Source: Streptomyces populi
Lineage (GTDB): Bacteria; Actinomycetota; Actinomycetes; Streptomycetales; Streptomycetaceae
Length of the DNA stretch: 64,000 nt
Direction: 5' to 3'
NCBI RefSeq assembly: GCF_002911015.1
Contig: NZ_KZ626853.1
Location: forward strand, 1 to 64,000
The translations under genes were made by a program, and so were the position numbers. Below, in pieces: positions 53,137 to 63,404 of the stretch. Under the pieces are notes generated by a model. It saw nothing but the letters and a program-made list of their open reading frames with translations, did not search any database and had not been told where the DNA came from. The first letter of the stretch is position 1. Each line of letters begins with the position of its first letter.

Positions 53137-54873
53137 TCAGGCCGGGTGGTCGTGGCGCAGCGGCACCGTCCACTCCAGGACGGTGCCGCTCGGCTCGTTG
53201 GCCGTCAGGGCGCAACTGCCGCCGAGGTGCTCGGCGCGGGTGCCGATGTTGCCGAGACCGCTGCGCCGGGTGACGTCGGGGCCGATGCCGCGGCCGTTGT
53301 CCGCCACCCGCAGCCGCAGCGTGTCGGCGGTGGCCTCGGCGGTGACCTCCACGGCCGTGGCACGGGCGTGCCGGGCCGCGTTGGACAGGGCCTCGCGCAG
53401 GACCGCGAGCACGTGTTCCCGCTGCTCGTCGGAGACGTCGGTGTCCAGCAGTCCGCTCATGCGCAGCGCGGGGGTGAAGCCGAGCGTCTCGGCCGCGCGG
53501 CCCACCTCGGTGACGAGCCGGGCGCGCAGACCGGCGGTGGCGTCCGACCGGTCGCTCTCCCGCAGGGCGTAGATCGTCGAGCGTACGACCTTGATCGTGT
53601 CGTCGAGGTCGTCCACCACCCGCTGGACGCGTTCGGCCACCTCGGGCCGGTCGGCGAGCCGGTTGAGGACCGACTGAAGGCTGAGCCCGCCCGCGAAGAG
53701 CCGCTGGATGGCCAGGTCGTGCAGGTCGCGCGCGATGCGGTCACGGTCGTTGAGGACGAGCAGCTGTTCCGCGTCGCGGCGGTGTTCGGCGATCTCCAGG
53801 GCCAGCGCCGCGTGGCCGGCGAATCCGGCGATCATGTCGATGGTGGCGTCGGGGAACGCGGGGCCGCCCTGCCGGTTCGCGACCTGGAGGACGCCGCGCA
53901 CCCGTTCCTGGGTGCCGAGCGGGATCACGAACGCGGGACCGAGGTCGAGGACCGAGGCGCTGCCCGTCCCGGTGCGCGGGTCCTGGCTGAGCGAGGGGCT
54001 GACGATCCGCTCGCCGGAGGCGTACACCTTGGCCGCCAGACTCGTCCCGTCGGGCAGGGTCAGCCCCCGCACCTGGTCGGCGTCGTGTCCCTCGGCGGAC
54101 TCGATGACCAGGTCCGTGGTCCCGGTCAGCGGCAGCGCCAGGGTGACCAGATCCGCGTCGGACAGCTCCCGGACCGTCGCCGTGAACGCGTGCAGGACGT
54201 CGGCCGGGTCGGCGCCCGACAGCAGGGTGCGGGTCAGCTCGCTGCTCGCGGCCAGCCAGCGCTCGCGGCGCCGGGCGTCGTCGTACAGCCTGGCGTTGTC
54301 GATGGCCACACCGGCCGCCGCGCCGAGCGTGCGCAGCACCGCCTCGTCCTCGGCGTCGAACTCGGCCCCACCGTGCTTCTCCGTGAGGTACAGGTTGCCG
54401 AAGATCTTGTCGCGGACCTGCACGGGCGTGCCGAGGAACGTGGTCATCGGGGGGTGGCCGGGCGGGAACCCGACGGAGTCCGGGTGGTCGCTCAGGACGG
54501 GGAGCCGCAGCGCGTGCGGCTCGCGGATGAGCAGGCCGAGGATGCCCTCTCCCCGGGGGTAGTGACCGATGCGGGCGATGGTCTCCTCGTCGATGCCCAC
54601 CGTGATGAACTGCTTGATGCCGCCCTCGTCGCCGAGGACGCCGAGCGCCCCGTAGCGGCAGTCGACGAGCTGCACCGCGGACTCCACTATCTGCCGCAGG
54701 ACCACGTCGAGGTCCAGGTCGCTGCCTATCGCGAGAACCGCCTCGAGAAGGGTGTGCACCCGGTTCTGGGTGCCGCGCACACGCTGCACCTGCTCCTGCA
54801 GGTCCTCCAGCAGGGCGTCCAGCCGGAACTGCGGGGCCGACGGCTCCTCCGGAAGGTGCGCGCTCTGGTCCAT
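53137..54873 (-). CDS. GAF-GAF sensor histidine kinase, DevS/DosS-like
   Basis: A 578-aa soluble kinase: two GAF domains (about 55-200 and 225-370), a HisKA_3 phosphoacceptor region (DRDRIARDLHDLAIQRLFAG, His in DLHD) and a GHKL ATPase with DNGRGIG. The first GAF carries DHPDSVGFPPGHPPMTTFLG, close to the heme-GAF stretch of mycobacterial DevS/DosS, so gas or redox sensing is possible. No response regulator is adjacent. ATG 54873 has a GGAGGGA site. The CBS-BON gene upstream could be co-regulated. Confidence 0.9.
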   Translation of the reverse strand: MDQSAHLPEEPSAPQFRLDALLEDLQEQVQRVRGTQNRVHTLLEAVLAIGSDLDLDVVLRQIVESAVQLVDCRYGALGVLGDEGGIKQFITVGIDEETIARIGHYPRGEGILGLLIREPHALRLPVLSDHPDSVGFPPGHPPMTTFLGTPVQVRDKIFGNLYLTEKHGGAEFDAEDEAVLRTLGAAAGVAIDNARLYDDARRRERWLAASSELTRTLLSGADPADVLHAFTATVRELSDADLVTLALPLTGTTDLVIESAEGHDADQVRGLTLPDGTSLAAKVYASGERIVSPSLSQDPRTGTGSASVLDLGPAFVIPLGTQERVRGVLQVANRQGGPAFPDATIDMIAGFAGHAALALEIAEHRRDAEQLLVLNDRDRIARDLHDLAIQRLFAGGLSLQSVLNRLADRPEVAERVQRVVDDLDDTIKVVRSTIYALRESDRSDATAGLRARLVTEVGRAAETLGFTPALRMSGLLDTDVSDEQREHVLAVLREALSNAARHARATAVEVTAEATADTLRLRVADNGRGIGPDVTRRSGLGNIGTRAEHLGGSCALTANEPSGTVLEWTVPLRHDHPA

Positions 54874-55121
54874 TCGAGATCCCTCCACTTGCCGCCCGTC
54901 GAAGCCATGATGCCCGACCGCCCGTGCCCGGGGTCGGGCACCTGCGCGGATCGCGGCGACGGTTTCGGGGACGGAAGGGAGGAACAGGCGCGAATGGTTC
55001 AGGAGAGCCGCGGTGCGGAGGATCCCGGGCGGGCCGGCGGAGCACGATGACCGGACGGGCGGCGCCCGTGACGGCCGGGTCCCGGGGCGTCCGTACGTCC
55101 GCCGGCCATCCCGGGCACGGC

Positions 55122-55877
55122 TCAGTGTCCGGCCATCCACCGGGGGTCGGTCAGCCGTGCGGCGTGCCGCTCGACGGGGAGGGTGTCGTCGATACGGAAC
55201 GTCAGACCGCTCATGACCCCGACGACACCGTCGACCCGCCAGGTCAGCCGGATCGCCTCCGGGATCCGGCTGCGGTGCTGCAACTGCCCCTCCAGCGTCA
55301 CCACGCCGTCGTCGACCGAGACGGTCACGGAGTGCGGCGGCAGCGACAGCGCGTGCACCAGCACGTCGTCGGCGACCTCCCGGCGGATCTCCTCGTCCGT
55401 CCGTAGGAAGACCCGCAGCAGGTCGCTGCGAGTGGCGATCCCGATCAGCCGGTCCTCCTCGTCCACCACCGGCAGCCGTTCGACGCGATGCCGCTCCATG
55501 ATCCGGGCGGCATCGGCGACCCGCTGCTCCGGATGCACGGTGATCGCGGGCGTCGACATCAGCTGCCCCACGGTCGTGGCGCGGGCGCCCCCGGTCCGGG
55601 CGGCCTTCGCGCCGCGCACCCTCCGCCCCGGACGGGACGGCGTGCGGCGCGATGACGGCAGCCACCCGGGCCGTCCCGCTCCCCGGCCGGACCGGGCCGC
55701 CTGTAGCCGCAGCAGATCGGTCCCCGAGATCACGCCCACGACCTTGTCGTCGTCGTCCACGACCGGCAGTCCGCTGATCCGGTGCCGGTCCAGCAGCCGG
55801 GCCACCTCCTTGAAGGACATCTCCCGGTGCGCCCCGACGACCTCGCTGGTCATCACCTGCCCGACGATGAGGGTCAT
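55122..55877 (-). CDS. CBS-pair and BON domain protein
   Basis: A 251-aa protein. CBS motif 1 begins VGQVMTSEVVGAHREMSFKE (about 5-24), then an Arg/Gly-rich linker (about 66-95), CBS motif 2 around VGQLMSTPAITVHPEQRVAD, and a C-terminal BON domain (VSVDDGVVTLEGQLQHRSRI). CBS pairs bind adenosine nucleotides and BON domains bind phospholipids, so it may relay energy state to the envelope; this is inference. ATG 55877 is chosen for homology. In actinomycetes such proteins are often hypoxia- or stress-induced. Confidence 0.86.
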   Translation of the reverse strand: MTLIVGQVMTSEVVGAHREMSFKEVARLLDRHRISGLPVVDDDDKVVGVISGTDLLRLQAARSGRGAGRPGWLPSSRRTPSRPGRRVRGAKAARTGGARATTVGQLMSTPAITVHPEQRVADAARIMERHRVERLPVVDEEDRLIGIATRSDLLRVFLRTDEEIRREVADDVLVHALSLPPHSVTVSVDDGVVTLEGQLQHRSRIPEAIRLTWRVDGVVGVMSGLTFRIDDTLPVERHAARLTDPRWMAGH

Positions 55878-56002
55878 CTCGCCATCTCGCTTCCTGCTCC
55901 GACGGCTTCCCAGGGTTCCCCTCCGGCGCCCCCGGCGGCAGGGGCCGACCGTCCCGGCCGACGGGTCGAAGGGCCCGGGCCGGACACCCGCGGCCCCGGC
56001 AC

Positions 56003-56818
56003 TCACCGGCTCTTGAGGCCGACCCCGCCGTACAGCGACACCGGCTCGTCGCCGATCGGGGACTCGCCCTCCGCGAGCTCGGGACGCCAGTCCTTCACCG
56101 AGACGACACCGGGCTCGACCAGGTCCAGCCCCTCGAAGAAACGGCTCACCCCGGCGTGCGAGCGGCCCACCAGGGTGACGCCGCCGCGCGCGTACGCCTC
56201 GATGCCCCGCCGGACCTCCTCCGGCTCGAAGTCGGCGGTCATCGTGGACAGCGACAGGAAGCTGCCCGGCGCCAGCGCGTCGACCAGGGTCCCGACCAGT
56301 TCGTACGCGCCGTCGTCGTCGGCGACGAAATGCATCAGCGCGATCAGCGACAGGGCCACGGGACGGCCGAGGTCGAGCACGCGCGCGGCCTCGTCGAGGA
56401 TCTTCCGCGGCTCGCGCACGTCCGCGTGGACGTACTCCGTCCTGCCCTCGTCGGTGCCGCGCAGCAGCGCCTCGGCGTGGGCGAGGACGATCGGGTCGTT
56501 GTCGACGTACACCACCCGTGCGTCCGGGGCGGTGCTCTGCGCGATCTGGTGGAGGTTGGGCTCGGTGGGAATGCCGGTGCCGATGTCCAGGAACTGGCGG
56601 ATTCCCGCCGTACGGACCAGATGGCGGGTGGCGCGCTGCATGAACCAGCGGTTGCTGCGCGCGGCCCGTCTGGCCCCGGGATCACGCGCCGTGATCTGCT
56701 GCCCGAGCCGTTCGTCCACCGGGTAGTTGTCCTTGCCGCCCAGGTACCAGTCGTACACCCGCGCCGGATGCGGCCTGCTGGTGTCGATCCCGTCCGCGGC
56801 GGACCCCGTCCCCGTCAT
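56003..56818 (-). CDS. SAM-dependent methyltransferase (DUF574 family)
   Basis: A 271-aa protein of the actinobacterial DUF574 group. It has the family start TSRPHPARVYDWYLGGKDN, the SAM-binding motif FLDIGTGIPTEPNLHQIAQ, then VVYVDNDPIVLAHA. Many paralogues occur in each Streptomyces genome and no substrate is known. It is monocistronic with an AGGGAG site before ATG 56818. Divergent from the thiolase gene. Confidence 0.9.
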   Translation of the reverse strand: MTGTGSAADGIDTSRPHPARVYDWYLGGKDNYPVDERLGQQITARDPGARRAARSNRWFMQRATRHLVRTAGIRQFLDIGTGIPTEPNLHQIAQSTAPDARVVYVDNDPIVLAHAEALLRGTDEGRTEYVHADVREPRKILDEAARVLDLGRPVALSLIALMHFVADDDGAYELVGTLVDALAPGSFLSLSTMTADFEPEEVRRGIEAYARGGVTLVGRSHAGVSRFFEGLDLVEPGVVSVKDWRPELAEGESPIGDEPVSLYGGVGLKSR

Positions 56819-57136
56819 ACGACAACTCCCTGCTTCGCTCGGCCTGTTCACCTCGCCGGCCCGGGTCCGGCGGAGGCGCGCGAGCAGTCTGCCATCCGCG
56901 CGGAGGGCGGAGCGGACGGCCGTCGATCCTCGGCCACCGCCCCGGCCGCCCGGCCGTGGAGCGATCCCGTACGGACCGGGGCGCTCGGGACGGACGGACA
57001 ACGGCCGCAGGGGGATCTTCCCAAGGGCTCGGCGCGGGGATATAGTCCAAAACTAGCAGTGCTAATTAATGTCGGCGCTGGCTTGTGCTCACCACCGTCC
57101 GGCGCCCGTCCGCCGGTGTCCGTCAGGAGTCCTGTC
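56819..57136. promoter_or_regulatory. Divergent region with thiolase promoter and palindrome
   Basis: Of this 318-base gap, the informative part is at the right end: TATAGT at 57041-57046 is a good -10 element, and AACTAGC-AGT-GCTAATT at 57051-57067 is a palindrome (6 of 7 pairs) that would cover the transcript start. A repressor binding there would block the thiolase gene. Confidence 0.5.
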
Positions 57137-58321
<1,185 letters not shown>

Positions 58322-58324
<3 letters not shown>

Positions 58325-58377
58325 CGTCCCGGACCTGACGTCCCGGACCTGACGTCCCGGACCTGACGTCCCGGACC
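58322..58377 (+). repeat. Four perfect tandem copies of a 14-base unit
   Basis: TGACGTCCCGGACC is repeated four times without mismatch (58322-58335, 58336-58349, 58350-58363, 58364-58377). The TGA of the first copy is the thiolase stop codon. The unit contains the palindrome GACGTC. Perfect identity suggests recent expansion by slippage. Confidence 0.95.
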
Positions 58378-58397
58378 CCGGCCGCGGGTCCCGTGCA

Positions 58398-58435
58398 CGA
58401 GGGGCGTCACGGCCGGGGGCGCCGTTCGCCCCTCG
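58398..58435 (+). terminator. Terminator after the thiolase gene
   Basis: A stem of CGAGGGGCG with CGCCCCTCG (58398-58406 and 58427-58435) extended by an inner ACGGC/GCCGT stem. It lies just after the tandem repeats. Confidence 0.65.
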
Positions 58436-58558
58436 CGCGGGCCCGCCCGGTTCCGCCCCGGCGCACCGGCCGACCCGTGTCCGCCGGTGTGCCCGGACGT
58501 CGCCCGGCGGGCCCCTCGTCACCCGGGCGAGAAGCGTGGACATAGCATCGACCCCCGC

Positions 58559-59332
58559 ATGAACACGATGACGCTCTGGCACATATCCATGGGGGAGTTC
58601 GCCGCTCTCGCCGCCGCGGCTCTGCTCGTCGGCTTCTCCAAGACCGCCGTCAGCGGCGCCAACACGGTCAGTCTGGCGGTCTTCGCCGCCGTACTGCCCG
58701 CCCGCGCCTCGACGGGAGTCCTGCTTCCCCTCCTGATCGTCGGCGACGTGCTCGCCGTCGCCACCTACCGGCGCCACGCCCACTGGCCCACGCTGTGGCG
58801 GCTGTTCCCGGCGGTCGCCGCCGGTGTCGTCCTCGGCACGCTGTTCCTGGTGTGGGCCGACGACGCCGTCGTACGGGTCTCGATCGGCGCGACCCTGCTG
58901 CTGATGACCGGGATCACGCTGTGGCGCCGCCGGGCCGCCGCCCAGGACGAGGAGCCGGGTGCGGTCGTGACCCGCGCGGGCCGCGTCACGGCACGTTCCT
59001 ACGGGGTCCTCGGCGGCTTCACCACCATGGTCGCCAACGCGGGCGGCCCGGTGATGTCGATGTATCTCCTCTCGGCGGGCTTCCGCAAGCTCGGCTTCCT
59101 CGGCACCTCCGCCTTCTTCTTCCTCATCGTCAACGTCTCCAAGCTGCCGTTCAGCGCGGGCCTCGGTCTGATCGACGGCCGTTCGCTGCTGCTGGACGCG
59201 GCGCTGGCCGTCTTCGTGGTCCCGGGGGCGTTCATCGGGAAGTGGGCGGTGAAGCGCATCAACCAGTTGCTCTTCGACCGCCTGGTGATCGCGGCGACGG
59301 TGGTGGGCGGCGTGCAGCTCCTGCTCCCCTGA
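58559..59332 (+). CDS. TSUP family (TauE/SafE-like) membrane transporter
   Basis: A 257-aa membrane protein with seven to eight hydrophobic segments and the two internal repeats of the TSUP family, opening with LLVGFSKTAVSGANTVSLAV. Family members move sulfite, sulfoacetate or other organic anions. Two starts, ATG 58559 and ATG 58568, are close. It converges on the DHA2 pump gene. Substrate is unknown. Confidence 0.88.
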   Translation: MNTMTLWHISMGEFAALAAAALLVGFSKTAVSGANTVSLAVFAAVLPARASTGVLLPLLIVGDVLAVATYRRHAHWPTLWRLFPAVAAGVVLGTLFLVWADDAVVRVSIGATLLLMTGITLWRRRAAAQDEEPGAVVTRAGRVTARSYGVLGGFTTMVANAGGPVMSMYLLSAGFRKLGFLGTSAFFFLIVNVSKLPFSAGLGLIDGRSLLLDAALAVFVVPGAFIGKWAVKRINQLLFDRLVIAATVVGGVQLLLP

Positions 59333-59372
59333 CCCGGCCCGGGGACTTCCGCGGGCCCCGCCCGGCGGCCCG

Positions 59373-61475
59373 TCAGCTCGTGCCGGACGACGTCAGCTCC
59401 GGGGGCCGGTCGGGTTGCAGGCCCTGCGCCAGGTCCTCGGCCAGCAGCCGCTTGGCGATGGTGTCGACGGCGGCGCGCAGTTCCGCGCCGGACGGGCGGC
59501 CGAGATCCCGCTCCACCCGCGCGGCGAGCCAGCGGCCCCAGGCCTCACTGATCACCCGGGCCTCGCGCTCGCCCGCCGCCGTGTGCGAGAACAGCGATCC
59601 GTGCCGGGTCAGATACCCCTCCTCGACCATGCGGTCGAAGACCGGGACGAGCACCTCGGGAGGCAGCCGGCGCCGGGCGGCGATCAGCGCGAGGTTGGCG
59701 TGGCCGACCATGCGGGTGAACAGCTCCACCTGCATCACGGCCCAGGCGCCCGCCACGTCGAGCCGGGTGTCGGACTCCAGCACGACCCGGCGCGCGGTGT
59801 TCGTCTCCGTGGCGCCGATGATCTTCCCGACCGCGGCCTCCAGCAGCCTGCGGGAGTCCGCGGTGGACGGCGACGCGAAACCCTCGCCCATGTCCGTCGA
59901 CCCCATGCGCGCGCTGTCGCGCAGCTCCACCTGCTTGAGGAACAGCGCCACGACGAAGCCGAGGAGCGCGACCGGGACCGTCCACAGGAACACCGTGTGC
60001 AGGGTGTCGGCGTACGCGTCGACGATGGGCGCGGCCGCCCTCGGCGGCAGCCGGTGCAGCCCCTCCGGGCTCTGCGCCGCCCGGGCGACGACGGCCGGCG
60101 GGGCCGCGCCCGTCCCGACGGCCGTCCTGATCCCGTCGGTCAGGTTGGGCTTGAGCGCGTTGGTGTAGATCGTGCCGAAGACGGCCGTGCCGAACGAACT
60201 GCCCAGCGTGCGGAAGAAGGTGACCCCGGACGTCGCGGTGCCGAGGTCGGTGTACTCGACGGTGTTCTGCACCGCGATCGTCAGCACCTGCATGCACAGC
60301 CCGATCCCGGTGCCGAGCACGAACATGTACAGGGACTCCAGCCACGCCCCGGTGCCCGGACCCATGCGCGACATCAGATAGAGCCCGACCGTCATCACCA
60401 GGGAACCGACGATAGGGAAGATCCGGTACCGCCCGGTCTTGCTGACCACGTTGCCGCTGAAGACCGACGCGATGAGCAGCCCCATGACCAGCGGCAGCGT
60501 GCGCACCCCGGAGACCGTGGCCGAGTCCCCGTCGACGTACTGAAGGTAGGTCGGCAGATACGTCATCGCGCCGAGCATCGCGAAGCCCACGATGAAACTG
60601 AGGATCGAGCAGACCGAGAAGACCGGGTTGGAGAACAGCCGCATCGGCAGCATCGGTTCGGCGGCGCGCGTCTCCACCAGGCAGAACAGGCCGAGCGCGA
60701 CCAGACCGCCGACGAAGAGCCCGATGATGACCGGCGATCCCCAGGCGTACTCGTTGCCGCCCCAACTCGTCGCCAGGATCAGGGCGCTGGCCCCCACCGC
60801 GACCAGGGCGATGCCCAGATAGTCGATGACCGGCCGGGTCGCCGACCTCACCACGGGGATGGTGCGCGCCGCCGCGATCACCACGAGGATCGCGAGGGGC
60901 ACGTTGATGTAGAACGCCCAGCGCCAGGTCAGATGGTCCGTGAACAGCCCGCCGAGCAGCGGCCCGATGACGGTGGCCACACCGAAGACGGCACCGATCG
61001 CGCCCTGGTACTTGCCCCGCTCGCGCAGCGGGATGACATCGGCGATCAGCGCCATGGAGGTCACCATCAGACCGCCCGCGCCGACGCCCTGCAACCCCCG
61101 CCAGGCGATCAGCAGGGACATGTTCGTGGCGAGCCCGCACAGGAACGACCCGGTGATGAAGATGACCGCCGACGCCTGGAAGACCACCTTGCGGCCGAAC
61201 AGGTCGCCGAACTTGCCGACGAGCACCGTGGACACGGTCTCCGCCAGCAGGTACGCGGTCACCACCCAGGACATGTGCGCGGCGCCGCCCAGGTCCGACA
61301 CGATCGTCGGCAGCGCGGTGCCCACGATCGTCTGGTCCAGGGCGGCGAGCAGCAGCCCCAGCGAGATCGTCGCGAAGACGATGTTGCGGCGGCGGTTGTC
61401 CAGCACCGGCGGTCCGGGCGCCCCCGCCGGGGCCGGCGCGGTGTCCTCGGTGATCGTCACAGTCGCCACCCTCAC
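59373..61475 (-). CDS. DHA2-type MFS drug exporter with C-terminal winged-helix-like domain
   Basis: A 700-aa protein. Residues 1-510 form a 14-segment EmrB/QacA-type exporter: [29 protein letters not shown], and the antiporter motif [12 protein letters not shown]. Residues 540-690 are soluble, with predicted helices and [20 protein letters not shown] near residue 620, resembling a MarR-like winged helix. GTG 61475 (GGGGAG site) is preferred over ATG 61496. The tail may regulate the pump or bind DNA or ligand. No separate regulator lies beside it. Confidence 0.87.
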   Translation of the reverse strand: MRVATVTITEDTAPAPAGAPGPPVLDNRRRNIVFATISLGLLLAALDQTIVGTALPTIVSDLGGAAHMSWVVTAYLLAETVSTVLVGKFGDLFGRKVVFQASAVIFITGSFLCGLATNMSLLIAWRGLQGVGAGGLMVTSMALIADVIPLRERGKYQGAIGAVFGVATVIGPLLGGLFTDHLTWRWAFYINVPLAILVVIAAARTIPVVRSATRPVIDYLGIALVAVGASALILATSWGGNEYAWGSPVIIGLFVGGLVALGLFCLVETRAAEPMLPMRLFSNPVFSVCSILSFIVGFAMLGAMTYLPTYLQYVDGDSATVSGVRTLPLVMGLLIASVFSGNVVSKTGRYRIFPIVGSLVMTVGLYLMSRMGPGTGAWLESLYMFVLGTGIGLCMQVLTIAVQNTVEYTDLGTATSGVTFFRTLGSSFGTAVFGTIYTNALKPNLTDGIRTAVGTGAAPPAVVARAAQSPEGLHRLPPRAAAPIVDAYADTLHTVFLWTVPVALLGFVVALFLKQVELRDSARMGSTDMGEGFASPSTADSRRLLEAAVGKIIGATETNTARRVVLESDTRLDVAGAWAVMQVELFTRMVGHANLALIAARRRLPPEVLVPVFDRMVEEGYLTRHGSLFSHTAAGEREARVISEAWGRWLAARVERDLGRPSGAELRAAVDTIAKRLLAEDLAQGLQPDRPPELTSSGTS

Positions 61476-61536
61476 ACCGGCGGGCTCCCCGTGCATGCGG
61501 GGCGACCCGCCCGGCGTACGGGCCGGCCGGGAGTCC

Positions 61537-62307
61537 TCAGCTCCCCGGATTCCTGCGCAGCAGATAGGTGTCCATGACCCATCCCTTGCGCTCCCGGGCC
61601 TCGGCGCGCAGCTCCTCGATGAGAGGGGCGACCTCGGCCAGGGGGCCGGAGACGAGGATCTCGTCCGGGGTGCCGATGTAGGCGCCCCAGTAGATGTCGA
61701 TGTCCTCGTCCGCGTACCGCCGGAACGTCTGGTGGGCGTCGAGCATCACGACCACGTCGTCCACCCCGTCGGGGAAGCCCTCCGCCAGCCGTCGGCCGGT
61801 GGTGATCTGCACGGGCCGGGCGACCCGGTTCAGTCCCGTGCGGTGCCGGGCGACGAGCGCCGAGACGCTGCTGACGCCGGGCACCACGTCGTACGAGAAC
61901 GCCACCGCGCCCCGGTCCAGGATCTCCTCCAGGATGCCGAGGGTGCTGTCGTACAGGGCGGGATCGCCCCACACCAGGAACGCGCCGCTCTCGTCCTCGC
62001 CCAGCTCCTCGGCGATCAGCCGTTCGTAGATGGCGGCGCGGGCGCTGCGCCAGTCCCCGACGGCGGGGGAGTACGCCGAGCCGCCCGCGGTCCGGTCCCG
62101 GTCCGGGTCGCGCGCCTCGACCAGGCGGTACCCGCCCTCGGGTATGTGCGCGTCGAGGATGTCGCGGCGCAGCTGGACGAGGTCCGACTTCACCTCGCCC
62201 TTGTCCAGGATGAAGAACACGTCGGTGCTCCTCAGCGCCTTGACCGCTTGTAGCGTGAGCTGATCGGGGTCGCCCGCTCCGATGCCGATGACATGAATCT
62301 TTCGCAC
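61537..62307 (-). CDS. cobF: Precorrin-6A synthase (deacetylating)
   Basis: A 256-aa SAM-dependent tetrapyrrole methylase that adds the C1 methyl and removes the acetyl group in the aerobic cobalamin pathway. It starts [19 protein letters not shown], has [34 protein letters not shown] and a C-terminal [18 protein letters not shown]. No other cobalamin gene is in this window, so the copy is isolated, as is known for cobF in several Streptomyces. Its upstream region contains short tandem repeats. Confidence 0.93.
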   Translation of the reverse strand: MRKIHVIGIGAGDPDQLTLQAVKALRSTDVFFILDKGEVKSDLVQLRRDILDAHIPEGGYRLVEARDPDRDRTAGGSAYSPAVGDWRSARAAIYERLIAEELGEDESGAFLVWGDPALYDSTLGILEEILDRGAVAFSYDVVPGVSSVSALVARHRTGLNRVARPVQITTGRRLAEGFPDGVDDVVVMLDAHQTFRRYADEDIDIYWGAYIGTPDEILVSGPLAEVAPLIEELRAEARERKGWVMDTYLLRRNPGS

Positions 62308-62329
62308 ACCGAGAGTCTGCCGTACGCCA

Positions 62330-62452
62330 CTGACCGTGGACGCACCGGCCGGACCCGGGCTCCGCTGACCGTGGACGCGCCGGCCGGATTCGTGCTCCGC
62401 ACCCGCGGACGGCGGACGGCGGACGGCGGAGGGCGGACGGCGGAGGGCGGAC
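62330..62452. repeat. Imperfect 24-base direct repeat and a GGCGGA(C/G) heptamer array
   Basis: A 24-base unit beginning CTGACCGTGGACGC occurs at 62330-62353 and 62365-62388 with one mismatch. Then six 7-base units, GGCGGAC or GGCGGAG, run from 62411 to 62452. These fill most of the gap between cobF and the DUF309 gene and contain no gene. Confidence 0.85.
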
Positions 62453-62517
62453 GCGCCGACGGGACCCCGAGCCTGCGCGCCGGGGTGCAGGGGTGCAGGC
62501 CCGGTGGTCCGCCGTCG

Positions 62518-63042
62518 TCAGGCGGCCCGGCCGCGCAGCCGCGGCGACGCCCCCGCCGCGTCCACCCGTCGGCCGTCGCGCTCCACGACGGCCGCCAGCT
62601 CCCCGGCCCAGCGGGTGATCTCCGTGAGGTCCAGGCCGTACGGCCGTGGCCGCCCGGTCGTCGACGTCCACTCCTCGACCGTCCCGGCGCCGCGCCGCAG
62701 CAGCCGCGCGCCGCCCGTCGCGTTCCCCCGCGCCGCGTGGGTGAGCCCCACGGCGAGCTGGGCGAGTCCCCGCCAGAGTCCGCGCTCGTCCGCGGGGCCG
62801 GACTTCCAGGCGTCCTCGAAGACCTCGTGCGCGTGGAACGGCCTGCCCGCGTCCAGCAGGGCCTGTGCCTCGGTGACCGTCTCCCCGGGACGGCGCACGA
62901 CGCCCTCAGGCGCCCGCTCCACCCCTGCTTCGCCGTACGGCAGCGGACGCCCCAGTCCGTCGCGGGGCCGGGCGTTCCGGGCCCGCCCCTCGGCGTCGCG
63001 ATCGCGCCCGTCGGCCTGCCGCGTCTCGGATGTCCCGGTCAT
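62518..63042 (-). CDS. DUF309 domain protein
   Basis: A 174-aa protein. The first 55 residues are charged and variable. The DUF309 core starts FHAHEVFEDAWKSGPADERG (about 68-87), with WRGLAQLAVGLTHAARGN. This small helical family is widespread but has no known activity; a metal- or nucleotide-binding role has been guessed. The start ATG 63042 is the only good one. Confidence 0.85.
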   Translation of the reverse strand: MTGTSETRQADGRDRDAEGRARNARPRDGLGRPLPYGEAGVERAPEGVVRRPGETVTEAQALLDAGRPFHAHEVFEDAWKSGPADERGLWRGLAQLAVGLTHAARGNATGGARLLRRGAGTVEEWTSTTGRPRPYGLDLTEITRWAGELAAVVERDGRRVDAAGASPRLRGRAA

Positions 63043-63142
63043 ACGCCGATTGTCGCGTGCCCCCGGCCCCCTGCGGAACAGCCTCCGGAGTGGGGTAAAG
63101 TTCTGTTCGCACGATCACGCGGGGCACCGCGGGTGAAGGCAC

Positions 63143-63216
<74 letters not shown>

Positions 63217-63236
63217 CTTGCTCGACGCAGGTCGCA

Positions 63237-63268
63237 GGCCGTTTCCGCTCATGCGGGAGCGGCCTTTT
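63237..63268 (+). terminator. Terminator of the second tRNA-Pro gene
   Basis: GGCCGTTTCCGC (63237-63248) pairs with GCGGGAGCGGCC (63253-63264) through two G-U pairs, with a TCAT loop and a TTTT tail, making it a canonical intrinsic terminator 20 bases after the tRNA. Confidence 0.85.
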
Positions 63269-63404
63269 CCGTTGTTCCGGGAGACGCGGCCGACACCGGG
63301 GCCCGGCGTCGGCCGGACGAATGCCGGTCCCGGACCCCGGGACCACCGGTGTGATGTGAGTCACTCATCGCTCTTCCGGGTCGGTCGTGCGCGATCATGG
63401 CCGG

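Noticed and set aside
62411..62452. Replication-origin iterons
   Set aside because: The heptamers are pure GC-rich with no DnaA boxes or AT-rich region and no rep gene nearby.
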